64,000 bases of DNA, from contig JARYHS010006929.1 in assembly GCA_031002005.1 (NCBI GenBank), positions 1 to 64,000 of the forward strand, in the 5' to 3' direction. The stretch's first letter is position 1; the number at the start of each line of letters is the position of its first letter. This DNA comes from Vandiemenella viatica. Taxonomy: Eukaryota > Arthropoda > Insecta > Orthoptera > Morabidae. Shown here in pieces: positions 29,901 through 39,448 of the stretch. The notes under the pieces are model-generated. The model did no database searches. It was given only the letters and a program-made list of their open reading frames with translations, and had not been told where the DNA came from. The position numbers were made by a program, and so were the translations under genes.

Positions 29901-32900
29901 CGTCTTCAGATTATGAAGACGACGTAATGCTGGTGGACGAACCTGGTTCCGTTCCTCAGCAGTCACGGGACGATGACCCACCCGACCCGGGGCGGGTGAG
30001 GTTGAATAGGTGAGATGGCTCCCATACTACAATGGAACGTAAATGGCTTTCAAGGCTCACAAAGAGGAAGTCCAACTCTTAGCACGGTCTAATCCATTGT
30101 GTCTCTGTTTACAGGAGACACACTTTAGACCAAACCACCATCCTGTGCTAAGAGGTTATGACATCTATAGAAAGGACGATACCGAGGGTGATCGAGCGAA
30201 GGGGTAAGTGGCCGTGTTTGTCCGGAACACTGTCCACTCCGAACCTGTAGCTCTCACCTCTGATCTACAAGCAGTGGCAGTGAGGATACACGGTCCCACT
30301 AAACTGACCGTATGCTCCTATTTATCTGCCACCTAATGCGCCCGTCGAGTATGACGACCTACTCGACATTTGCGGCAGCTCACTCGGCCATTCCTCCTCT
30401 TAGGAGACTTTCAACGCACATAGTGCCTTGTGGGGCTCTAACACCGATTGCCCCAGAGGCCGAAGTGGTTGGCAGAATAATAGGAGCAAGAGGAAATATG
30501 CATCCTCAATACTGGCGAATGACCCACTTTACCACTGCTTCCGGATCGTCCTCTGCCATCGACCTTTCATTGTGCTCCCCCTCAATCGCGGACTCCGTGC
30601 ATTGGGAGGTGGATCGCGACCTTCATGGAAGCGACCACTTCCCAATATGGATGCACGTAGAGTTTGAACGCGGAGGAGGGAATAACCGACGCAAATGGAA
30701 CGTCAGCAAAGCCGATTGGCAACTCTACCGCCGCTCCATTACTCTTAAAGAGTATATACCATGTTGTGGAGAGAGTGAATCACTTTACCGAAGTGATTCA
30801 CCAGGCAGCTGACGTCTCCATGCCTAACAGCTCCGGAACGCTGCGAAGGACGCCCGTACCCTGGTGGAGCGACTGAATGTCGCTCCGCTATTCAGGGTCG
30901 TAGACGGGCGTTGAGACGTTTTAGGTTGCACACAACTTCAGACAACCTAGCAGCGTTCCGTATTGCAAGAGCAAAGGCGCGTCGTGTTATTAAGGAGAGC
31001 AAGAAAAGGTCATGGCAGGCCTTTGTGAGCACAATAAATCGTTCCACACCATCCGCCAAAGTATGGGAGTCCATCCGCCGTATATCTGGAAGGTACTCCC
31101 GCCCACCAGTATCTGGATTACTGGATCAAGGACGTGTAATTACCGACGAACGAAGCATAGCGCAGCTGATGGCGGAGAACTTCGCCTGCCTATCACTTCA
31201 TCTGCCAACTTTCGATCCCTCGGTTCCAGCAACGCAAGGATTGCTGCCGAGAGGCGCGCTGCTGTGCTTCGATTCGTCGGAATACAGAGGCCTATAACAT
31301 GGCCCATTTACAGTTTTGGGAGCTCGAGTCTGCACTGAACAGCGCTAAACGACACTGCTCCAGGGCCTGATCTGATCCAGTACCAGATGCTGAGGCATCT
31401 TAAGTAATGATGCTAAGGAGTACCTTCTGGATATTTTTAACAGATATATGGACCGGAGGGACACTTCCCCGACTCGTGGAAAGAAGCAACATCTAATTCC
31501 AATTTTAAAACCTGGCAAAGACAAATTGTTGCCAGGTAGTTATCGTAGTATTGCCTTGACTAGCTGCGTGGGTAAGACACTAGGAGAGGATGGTAATCGC
31601 CGCCTCGTCTGGTGTCTTGAATCCCGTAATCTACTGAGCCGCTTTCAGTGTGGATTCAGGAAGTTCCGTTCCACCTTGGACAACCTGATCCTCCTGGAGG
31701 CGGCAATACAGGATGCAGTTCATCCGCAGCCAACACCTTGTGGGTGTTTTTTTTCGATCCTTGAAAAGGCTTACGATACTACCTGGCGGCATGTTATTTT
31801 AAAACAGTTACACTGAATGGGGTTTTAGGGGTAACCTACCCCGTTTTTTAAAATCATTTTTATCTGGTCGTTGCTTCCGGTACCGAGTCGGTAGTGAAGT
31901 GTCTGATCTTTTTATTCAGGAAAACGGTGTCCCTCAGGGGTCAGTTTTAAGCGTGACCCTTTTCGCCATAGCGATTAACAGCATATCAGTCGTCATAAGG
32001 AGTCCCTTACGGTTCTCCTTGTATGTGGACGACTTCTTAATTTTTATTGCATCATCCAGCCTGAGAAGCGCAGAGCGGCAGTTGCAGCTCGCGTTGAACA
32101 GGCTGGATGAATGGTCAGTGCACACCGGTTTTCGTTTCTCCGCTGAGAAAACCCGGTGTGTACTTTTTACTCGTAGCAGAAGCCTATTATCAGAGCCCCA
32201 CCTTACCCTGAGGAACACCATTCTACGTTTTACTGATACTGTTAGATTTCTGGGCCTTATTTTAGACACAAGGCTCAACTGGCTCGCGCATCTAAAAGAT
32301 GTGAGAGCCAGGGCCTTGAAAACTCTTAATCTTTTAAAATGTCTGTGTGGCAGGTCGTGGAGCGCTGACCGCTCCTGCCTGCTACAGTTTTATCGAGCCT
32401 TTGTACGGTCGCGTCTCGAGTATGGTTGCATCGTATACGGTTCGGCACGGGACAGTTATCTTCGGATACTTGATAGTGTCCACCATGCAGGAATTCGGCT
32501 CGCCACGGGTGCTTACCGCACCAGCCCGATACCGAGCATTTGTGTCGTGTCTGGCGAGCCGCCGCTTTCCACCAGGCGGCATCTCCTCATGGTGCGACAC
32601 TATGTGAATATTGCCACAACGCCTGGCAGTCCCGTGTACGATGTAGTGATGCGACCAAACTTTGAACAGCTATATGCTAATCGCTGCAGAGCGACCAAAC
32701 CATTCAGCCACCGTACAAAGGCTATTTTAGAAGAATACGGATGTCAACTGCCCGTTTTTTATCACCAGGGATGGAGTAAATCTCCTCCCTGGCTTTTAAA
32801 GAGGCCCAGAATGATTTTAGACCTGTCGCGGTACAACAAACTGTTTACCGCTGACAGGGTATATCTAAATGTTTTTAAGGATGTTTTGAATCACCATCGC

Positions 32901-35290
32901 GATTTTACCCCGGTGTATACGGATGGGTCTAAGCAGGCTAACGGAGTGGGTTGCTCCGTTGTGTTCCCTCGAGCGACTTATACATACAAGTTGGATAGCA
33001 GGTGCAGCGTTTACACTGCGGAGTGCTATGCCATGCTAAAGTCGCTCCAGCGTATGAAGGTATGCCGCGACATGAAGTATATCATATGCTGTGATTCCCT
33101 CAGCTGTATTCAGGCGTTAGCAACCATGTACGCAGCAGACCGTCTAGTCCAGGACATCCAGGACGCCCTCCTTTCCCTCCAATCGCGTGGAAAGGAGGTT
33201 TTATTCTGCTGGGTACCCGGTCATGTGGGAATCAGGGGGAACGAGGCAGCCGATGCAGCTGCCAAATTAGCCTGCAACAAGGTCGAAACTGACTTTGATC
33301 CGGTCCCAAAGTCAGACCTTGCCTCGGTAGCGAAGAGAATTGTTTTTGAAGCATGGCAGAGGCAGTGGCTGGAAGTAAGCATAATAAGCTCCGGCTGGTC
33401 AAACCGACCGTTCAGCCGTGGAGCAGCTCCTTCCAGCGGGCGAGGAGGGATGAGGTTCTCCTTACTCGCCTCCGCATAGGGCACTGTCCTCTGACTCATG
33501 GTTTCCTTCTGCGCCGAGAGGACCCTCCGGAATGCGATGCTTGTGGCGTACCTGTGACGGTGCGCCACATTTTAACTGACTTTTAAACGTAAGGGTGGAT
33601 GTTGGCTTAGCTAACGATCTGCCCGTTATTTTAAACAATGACAATGTGGGAAAGGTTTTAAAATTTTACAATTTGGCCGGTCTCTGTCCAAAAATTTTGG
33701 GGAGATCGGTCTAGTTTTTATAATGGTTTGGTGGTTTTTCTACATCCACCAATCCATGTATATTTTTTATCCCTGGTTGGCCCCTTTACTGCCAGCCAGT
33801 TCGTTGATTCAGTGTTCGTTATAGCTGGTTGGCTCCTCTACAGCCAACCAGCCAGTACTATTTGTTTGTGCATTTAATGCCATTTTACAGCCACTGTTTT
33901 TGTATTTAACTCAATCCTGTTGTCTGCATGGTCGACCCCTTTACAGTCGACCATGCGGGCTGTGTTTTTACCACCTTTTTTGTATTTTGTTGTGCCGTCT
34001 GTGTGGCCGACCCATTTACAGTCGGCCGTGCAGACGGCAGTGTGTTTCTACCCACATTGTCATTCCGTACTCTTGCTAGGGCGCTAATGACCTAGATGTC
34101 GACGCGCCCTAAAGCCCTAAAAACAACAACAACAACAACTTTATGCCATATGGCTATCATTCTGTTGTCAGTTATTTCTGCATCAATTTCATTTGTTTGT
34201 TAGCTACTATTACTGATTATCTTGTTCTGCTGAACACACCAAACTTTGAAACATGTTGAAGAGCAATTATATTCCTTGGTTAGTTACAGACACTTTTACA
34301 GTGCACAGCCAGAAATTGTTCACCTTTCAGAATAATTTTCAATCTGTTCACATACACTTTAATTAAATGGCATTATAATCAGTAATAGTAGCTAACAAAC
34401 AAATGAAGTTTATGCAGAAAAACCTTACAACAGAATAATAGTCATATGCTATAAAGTGATTAAACTACTAGTGAAGGAACTTAATAAAAGAGAAATTGAC
34501 ATCCAGATTTCAGATCTGTATAGAACCACACTCCCCATTCCTGAGGGCACACAGTTTTCATTTACAGGCACAAAAGATTTATACTAAATTACAGAAGAAG
34601 AGCCATATATGCCTACATGAGTCAGTGCAGCTTACTTGTTTCTGACATAATTCTGTCTTAACAGCAAATACTGAAGAGCAATGAATCAGACTTGAGTAAA
34701 TTAATGTACTGCATGACATTACTGTGAATAAAAGCCATACAGCAAACAAGATCCATATGTAGAAGCATTAAATCATAAAATAATATGAAGCAAGTGCTTC
34801 CATGGTCAATACAAACAGGCAGGGTTTTTGGAAACACAATTGTGCAAGCTTCAGATAAACACACATATCGTCGAACATAGATACAAATGGAAGAACGAAA
34901 CACTTTACGATTTGGATAAAAATCCAAAAATGTGGCGTACTTACCACAGTAATTAAAATGTGACTCGTAACAAATTGTGAATATGACCAGAAACATTAGA
35001 TGAAAAATAACACATCACGGTATTTTTCTACATCTGTGAAATAAAAGCAGTAAAAAAACTTTCAATAAGTTACATGTAACAAACATGTGAAACTGAGAGA
35101 AACTTTTCTAATGTAGATAAAAAAAAAAAAAAACAATTTTGTACTTACTTGTTGAGCCCACTGCCTTGGCCACATCCATCCACTCTTTGTCAGTAATATA
35201 CCTGTTGTGGTAATTTTTTTGCGTCATGTCCCACAATGAACGCCTCTTTGACACTTCTGATATTAAAATTTCGCCAAAATCTTGCGACAT
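26354..35290 (-). CDS. MADF-BESS domain protein, two exons
   Basis: Probable host-type DNA-binding or transcriptional adaptor protein. Exon 1 (35149-35290) starts MSQDFGEILISEVSKRR and encodes the first half of a MADF domain (LWDMTQKNYHNR). It ends in codon phase 1 at a consensus donor GTAAGT. Exon 2 begins at 26936 after TCTGCTTTCAG and completes MADF (DEAKNKWKSLRDGFRREL, W-C-H-F), then has an acidic linker, a basic KRKKLNF stretch and a C-terminal BESS-like motif (FLLSLVPYMKQLDQL). The frame changes once near 26720 between the two parts of exon 2, so the copy may be broken or contain a sequencing indel. The 8.2-kb intron carries an inverted repeat and LINE L1. Confidence 0.72.
26937..28102. 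other. intron sequence left of L1
   Basis: A+T-rich intron of the MADF gene. From 27557 it is the left inverted-repeat arm. Nothing else is recognisable. Confidence 0.5.
28103..28539 (+). promoter_or_regulatory. 5' UTR / internal promoter region of L1
   Basis: G+C-rich leader of about 435 bases, conserved in four copies in the window (28103, 36481, 62798, 63233), far better than the rest of the DNA around them. LINEs of this kind transcribe from within this region; no single promoter motif is pointed out here. Confidence 0.6.
28540..30013 (+). pseudogene. L1 ORF1, nucleic-acid-binding protein, one frameshift
   Basis: Gag-like RNA-binding protein of the LINE. The central part has an RRM-like region found in Jockey/X-element ORF1 proteins (VSPFYIQKGLEGIAGTLKS, KCELHKTLNSSKG, TFVLTFDTPTLPKAIKAGY). 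Three cysteine knuckles follow, starting near residue 197 (CFKCQRFGHTTATC, CGKCGKAAHESGTSC, CVHCSGSHPAWSREC), then a basic tail with DEKKVQELKTKERLSY. The first frame ends at 29916. The Ser/Pro/Lys-rich end with SSDYEDDVMLVDEP lies in another frame up to a stop at 30011-30013, so an indel near 29800 is likely. The true start could lie slightly upstream. Confidence 0.85.
30015..33586 (+). pseudogene. L1 ORF2: endonuclease, reverse transcriptase, RNase H (broken)
   Basis: Starts one base after the ORF1 stop (MAPILQWNVNGFQ), a typical apurinic-endonuclease opening. CLQETHFRPNHHP follows in a shifted frame. The reverse transcriptase is in pieces: HLIPILKPGKDKLLPGSYR, QCGFRKFRSTLDNLILLE, NGVPQGSVLSVTLFAIAIN and the catalytic YVDDFLIFI. 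RNase H is clear (VYTDGSKQANGVGCS, AECYAMLKSLQ, CWVPGHVGIRGNEAADAAAK). The C-terminal cysteine motif (CDACGVPVTVRH) is in a further frame. Several stops and frameshifts before 31900 and one near 33400 make it non-functional. The piece 31899-33479 is the longest intact part. Confidence 0.88.
33728..34038 (+). promoter_or_regulatory. series of five stem-loops in the L1 3' UTR
   Basis: Stems are at 33728-33752 (7 bp), 33773-33799 (9 bp), 33824-33852 (10 bp, perfect), 33926-33956 (11 bp, perfect GCATGGTCGAC) and 33994-34038 (18 bp with three G-U type pairs). The stems differ in sequence, but the loops are alike, ending CTACA or TTTACA (one reads TTTACT) and usually containing CCCTTT. Such 3' UTR folds could be the recognition signal for the LINE reverse transcriptase. 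Confidence 0.65.
34077..34137 (+). terminator. L1 3' end: terminal hairpin and AAC tail
   Basis: TAGGGCGC (34077-34084) pairs with GCGCCCTA (34104-34111), followed by about five AAC units directly before the target duplication. A terminal GC hairpin followed by a short simple repeat is usual for Jockey/I-type LINEs of insects. Confidence 0.7.
34148..35148. other. intron sequence right of L1
   Basis: Holds the end of the left arm, the spacer and the right arm of the inverted repeat, then about 200 A+T-rich bases with a run of 15 A up to the exon 1 donor. No gene is supported. Confidence 0.55.
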
Positions 35291-35724
35291 CGTGCACGAA
35301 ACTTTACAACCTAACCTAATCTCGTTGTAGCAGACGCTTCTCGCCAATGCCTGTCGCACGTGCTACAGCGACAAGATACGAACAGGTTTGAAATTCAAAC
35401 GTCGCCCGTTGTAGCGGCAGGCAGGCAGCGTCGCAGATGTAGCTCACGTAGGACAGAATCGTAACTATACCTGCGTTTGTGTTTTGTCGCCTGAAGTTGT
35501 CGCGCGCTGTCGCTCGCTTTTGTAGCTTACGGGACGTGGCCTAACTTCTTACTCTAGTCTTCTTCAGTCAGTTTATAAGAGCAAATTCAATTTTTCTGGT
35601 TTTTTCCTTCCCACAATAAATTATTTTATTTACATGGTACATACTTCTCCTGATCAAATCCTAATGTTTACTAGGGGTATCAGATCTGATTAATAAAACA
35701 CTTCACTTATACAAATATTCAGCT
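35291..35724 (-). promoter_or_regulatory. putative promoter region of the MADF gene
   Basis: The 230 bases upstream of the exon 1 ATG (to about 35520) are CpG-rich, unlike the A+T-rich surroundings, and contain repeated GTCGC and TGTAGC words. This is consistent with a housekeeping-like insect promoter. No TATA box stands out. Beyond 35550 the sequence is featureless. Confidence 0.35.
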
Positions 35725-36112
35725 TTATTTAACAATTTGTTTCTTGTGTTCATCTCCGCGTTTTCTCATTGGTTCTTTTTCTTTGATATGTTTACCGTAA
35801 TTTTGTTCTAAATTTTCAGTTACTCTGTTGTAAGTTTTTGCCACATTGTATTCTTCACAGAGGTTGCACTGATCAGATTTTCTCTGATTGAATCCCGTGA
35901 CAAAAATATGCCTGTACATACTGTACTTCACTGATGTTTTACCATCTTGTGAACACTTACCTTGATAAAGAGAATACATTTTGAACAGAGATAAAGCAGA
36001 ATCAAGATATTTACTTGACGTTTGAGCTCTGCAATAGTGTGACTCTAGATGGGAAAAGAATTTATATGCTGCTTCACTTATTATTTGTCTGCCTCAGGAA
36101 GCTTCCTGGAAC
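35725..36112 (-). pseudogene. fragment of a transposon-derived insect protein
   Basis: A frame of about 125 codons, from RQIISEAAYKFF through HLESHYCRAQTSSKYL, YSMYRHIFVTGFN and KSDQCNLCEEYN to a stop. The combination S-H-Y-C-R, Y-R-x-I-F and D-Q-C-x-x-C is a pattern I associate with a widespread, poorly characterised group of insect transposon-derived proteins. The superfamily is not assigned. There is no N-terminal start and the catalytic part is missing. Confidence 0.42.
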
Positions 36113-36480
36113 TATTGATCCATACCTGTTGTCACATGGTGGTGTATTACTAACAGGATCCCTCTTGTTACGCACATGATATACTGTTTTTTTGTTAAAA
36201 ACAAAGTGTCTCTAGAAAAAACTTCTTGCATACTCGCGATTTTTTACTCCTCAAACGTTAAAATAATATTTGAAACTAAATGACCTGTAGGTCACTGCCT
36301 TATCCTTCATTTTTAGACGCACAGTTTTGTTTCATTCAGTAGAATTGAACAGAAAGTGGTATTTCTCATTCTGACTTAACAAATAATAGCTATCAAATAT
36401 TTGCCTATCCACATCTTAAATTTTTGCATTGCACTTGAATTTACAAGTATCTATGCAGTCTTTCAGTGTCTTGGTGCTTT
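36113..36480. other. no recognisable feature
   Basis: A+T-rich sequence between the protein fragment and LINE copy L2. The first 100 bases may continue the upstream end of the protein fragment. Confidence 0.4.
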
Positions 36481-37608
36481 TGCCTGGAACCCTTTTACCT
36501 CCGTTGCCAGGTATGGGTTTGGCGAACCCACGGTGCCCGAGCTGGAAACTTGCGAGTGCCGCAAGTTTCCCAAACCATAAACTCCTACCATGCTTCAACG
36601 ACCACCGTAGGGCATGACTGTGGAACATTGTGTGCCTAGGAGAACAGGGATCTTGGCTTTATCGCCCTGATCGCGAGGACGGAACAAACCTCTATACAAA
36701 AACCCCTCAACCTGAAGGTCAGACACGTGCCGAGGAGATACATGAGTGAGAAGCAGATCACTCGCTAGCGTGTAACCTCAGAGGCACTTGTGCACACCTG
36801 TTGTATTAGCGCTTCCTTTTAAATTGGTTTTACTCTTGGGACCAAAATTCAGTCTTCAATAAAAACCAAAAACCCTGCGGTCTGGATGTGCCATCAGTAG
36901 GCAAGCAACCCAACTCCTTAACTGTGAAACTCGGGGAGTTTGCTGTTACCTGTGAACTCTACAAATCCCTGAATAGTTCTAAAGGCAGTGCCGTGACGTA
37001 ATGAAAATAGGGACCGAGGAGCTCATTAAGGAGTAGGAAGAGCAGAAAGTGGTCGAAGTACATCATACCAAGTGAGTTTTTTATCTTGAGACAACTAAAT
37101 ATCTCGAAAACTACAAATCCGATCAAAAAAAGTGGGTAATAAAAATTGTTCGTCTCGACGGGGGACATCCGATGATACCAAATTTGACTCCCCACCCCCA
37201 CCCCCTAGGGGTGGGGGAAGGGGGAGAAAAAAAACTTAAATAGGAACCCCCATTTTTTATTGCAGATTCTGATTCCCCGGAAAAAACTACCCCTATTTCA
37301 CCCCCAATTCGAGTCATTTTGGTCGATAGATGGCGCTGCAATCGACAAAAATCAAAATAAGCAAAAATTCATTTAAAAATGAGGATATCTCGTGAAATAC
37401 ACATCAGATCAGCAAAATACAAGTTAATGTGATTGATATTTTTCAAAAACTATTCAATAACACCACCCACCTCCAAACTTGAGGGATGGGAATGGACATT
37501 ATTTCAAAATGCACTGATGCAAATTCTTTAGCAGATAGCGAAAGTCAAACATTACTTTTTGCGTTACCCAGGAACAACGACGTGGACGTAGTAATTTTCT
37601 GTTCCCTT

Positions 37609-37770
37609 TGGGGTGCTAGATTTAGGTGAGTCCCCTCGCCTCTCACCATCGGGGTGCTTGTTTTTGGTGAGTCCCCTCGCCTCTCACCATCGGGGTGCTT
37701 GTTTTTGGTGAGTCCCCTCGCCTCTCACCATCGGGGTGCTTGTTTTTGGTGAGTCCCCTCGCCTCTCACG
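37609..37770. repeat. 41-bp tandem repeat, about four copies
   Basis: Units with GGTGAG at 37625, 37666, 37707 and 37748. Each unit contains GGTGAG and CTCACC as an inverted pair about 11 bases apart, plus ATCGGGGTGCTTG. It lies directly downstream of the transposase stop. Confidence 0.9.
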
Positions 37771-37791
37771 TGTTTGTTTCTAACAACAATT

Positions 37792-38871
37792 CTAAAGCAA
37801 GTGCTCGAAAATATCACCACCGACATCGATGCATTTATTTACCCGCTCTTGGAATGATTCGACGCAACTAAGAAGCATATCCGGCGTGATTTTTTGACAA
37901 GCGTTGGTAATTCGTTCAATCATGTTTTCAGGCGTTGTTGGCACTTCACTGTAAACTTCATTCTTCAAGTATCCCCATAAAAAAAAATCAGGCGAAGTGA
38001 GATCTGGTGATCTTGCAGGCCACGGCACTGGACCTCCTCTTCCGATCCATCGACGATTGTACAGACGATCTAACACTTCCCGCGATCTTACAGCAAAATG
38101 TGCTGGACAACCGTCATGTTGAAACCACATTGTTTGTCGCACGTCTAAGGGTACGTCTTCAAGCAATGTTGGCAGTACGTCCTCTAAGAGTTGTTGATAT
38201 TTCTCCCCATTGAAATGTCCATGGATAAAATGTGGACCAATAAGTTTGTCCCCAATTATCCCACACCAAACATTTACATTCCACGGACGCTGATGTTCAA
38301 CTTGGCGTAACCAATGCGGGTTTTCCACACTCCAATAATGCATGTTGTGTCGATTAATGGTGCCGTGGTTAGTAAAAGTGGATTCATCCGAAAACAGTAC
38401 TCGAGCAAAGAAATGGGGTTCTTCTTGTATTTTCTGTAGCGACCATCGGCAAAATGTCAATCGATTATCGAAATCATTGCCGTGAAGTTCTTGATGCAAC
38501 GAAACATGGAACGGATGGTATTTTCTACGATGCAAAATCTGACAAACAGTAGTCTGAGAAATTCCTGATTCACGACTTATTTGTCGAGTACTAATGTGAG
38601 GGTTATAAGCCACTGCAGCTAAAACTGCAACTTCGTTATTTTCTCCAGCTATCGTCCTTCGCCGCTTTCGTTTGTTTGTGTGCACACTTCCCTCCTGAGT
38701 GAACTGTTGGATAATACGGTAAAAAGAAGCGCGCGATCGAGGCTGGTCTGGAAAACGATGAGCATAAAGATCAACAGCATTATCGATATTCTTGCGACAT
38801 TCTCCATAAATGTAGACCATTTCAATTTTTTCTTGCAACGTTATAGCCTGCATTCTCATTGACACGTGCAA
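37792..38871 (-). CDS. DD41D transposase (Visitor-like), intact
   Basis: A 359-residue open frame. The N-terminal part has a helix-turn-helix (LQEKIEMVYIYGECRKNIDN) and a second one (ISTRQISRESGISQTTVCQIL), with basic NKRKRRR between them. The catalytic residues are D in VLFSDESTF, D in WFQHDGCPAHF and D in TSPDFFLWGY. I count 41 residues between the second and third D, which places it in the DD41D group of the Tc1/mariner superfamily known from insects. ATG codons lie at residues 1, 5 and 7. The complete frame and nearly identical terminal repeats point to recent transposition. Confidence 0.92.
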   Translation of the reverse strand: MHVSMRMQAITLQEKIEMVYIYGECRKNIDNAVDLYAHRFPDQPRSRASFYRIIQQFTQEGSVHTNKRKRRRTIAGENNEVAVLAAVAYNPHISTRQISRESGISQTTVCQILHRRKYHPFHVSLHQELHGNDFDNRLTFCRWSLQKIQEEPHFFARVLFSDESTFTNHGTINRHNMHYWSVENPHWLRQVEHQRPWNVNVWCGIIGDKLIGPHFIHGHFNGEKYQQLLEDVLPTLLEDVPLDVRQTMWFQHDGCPAHFAVRSREVLDRLYNRRWIGRGGPVPWPARSPDLTSPDFFLWGYLKNEVYSEVPTTPENMIERITNACQKITPDMLLSCVESFQERVNKCIDVGGDIFEHLL

Positions 38872-38894
38872 CAGAACGAAGTAAATAAATCAGA

Positions 38895-39004
38895 GATGTT
38901 ATGAACGCTATGAAAGTACATCAAGTAATGAGAAAACTCTGAGAAATGAGCGACGATGTGAACGCAATGGAAGTACATCAAGTAATGAGAAAACTCTGAG
39001 AAAT
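38895..39004. repeat. 57-bp tandem duplication
   Basis: GTACATCAAGTAATGAGAAA and flanking bases occur twice with a 57-base period between the transposase start and the right terminal repeat. Confidence 0.8.
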
Positions 39005-39448
39005 GCAGCGCCATCTATCGACCAAAATGACTCGAATTGGGGGTCAAATAGGGGTAGTTTTTTCCGGGGAATCAGAATCTGCAATAAAAAATGGGGGTTC
39101 CTATTTAAGTTTTTTTTCTCCCCCTTCCCCCACCCCTAGGGGGTGGGGGTGGGGAGTCAAATTTGGTATCATCGGATGTCCCCCGTCGAGACGAACAATT
39201 TTTATTACCCACTTTTTTTGATCGGATTTGTAGTTTTCGAGATATTTAGTTGTCTCAAGATAAAAAACTCACTTGGTATAACGCGAAGGGTTTGTGGCAG
39301 TATTGAAAAGATTGCCACCTTCGTCCTTTTGTTTGACACTCCAATTATACCAAAGAACATCAAAGCAGGTTACATTAACCTGAAAGTCTGTCCGTATGTT
39401 CTGGACCGATGTGCTGTTTCCAGTGTCAGCGGTTCGGACATATGACGT

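Larger units (their letters stand above)
28103..34137 (+). mobile_element. L1: full-length Jockey/I-type LINE
   Basis: A 6.0-kb non-LTR retrotransposon with 10-bp target duplications ACTTTATGCC (28093-28102 and 34138-34147). Its 5' end CCCCGCAGGGG is shared with copies at 62798 and 63233, so it is complete. The order is 5' UTR 28103-28539, ORF1 28540-30013, ORF2 30015-33586 (endonuclease, reverse transcriptase, RNase H), a 3' UTR with five hairpins, a terminal hairpin and a short (AAC)n tail. Retaining RNase H plus a three-knuckle ORF1 suits the Jockey/I group; the exact clade needs a tree. Multiple breaks in ORF2 make it inactive. Confidence 0.92.
27557..34941. repeat. large inverted repeat in the MADF gene intron
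   Basis: The left arm (27557-28102 plus 34148-34220) and the right arm (34377-34941) are inverted copies of about 0.6 kb, visibly diverged by substitutions and small indels. The central spacer is about 155 bases. L1 split the left arm; the right arm shows the unsplit site (34441-34461). Apparent ORFs in the arms (27583-27930, 34658-34996) are mirror images of one another and not credible genes. Terminal repeats or target duplications of the whole unit were not found. Confidence 0.75.
37068..39276 (-). mobile_element. DD41D mariner-type transposon with long terminal repeats
   Basis: Inverted repeats of 273 bp (37068-37340 and 39004-39276) begin CCAAGTGAG and differ at very few positions by eye. 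TA flanks both ends (37066-37067, 39277-39278), and joining the flanks gives back the LINE ORF1 alignment. Total length is 2209 bp with one transposase ORF and two internal tandem repeats. Confidence 0.93.
36481..39448 (+). mobile_element. L2: 5' part of a second LINE copy, split by a DD41D element
   Basis: Bases 36481-36800 match the L1 5' UTR and 36900-37067 the start of ORF1. ORF1 resumes at 39277 (ITRRVCGSIEKIATFVLLF) and breaks off at 39448 inside the first zinc knuckle, where the solo LTR begins. It is clearly more diverged than L1, with indels, and so is older. Confidence 0.85.
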
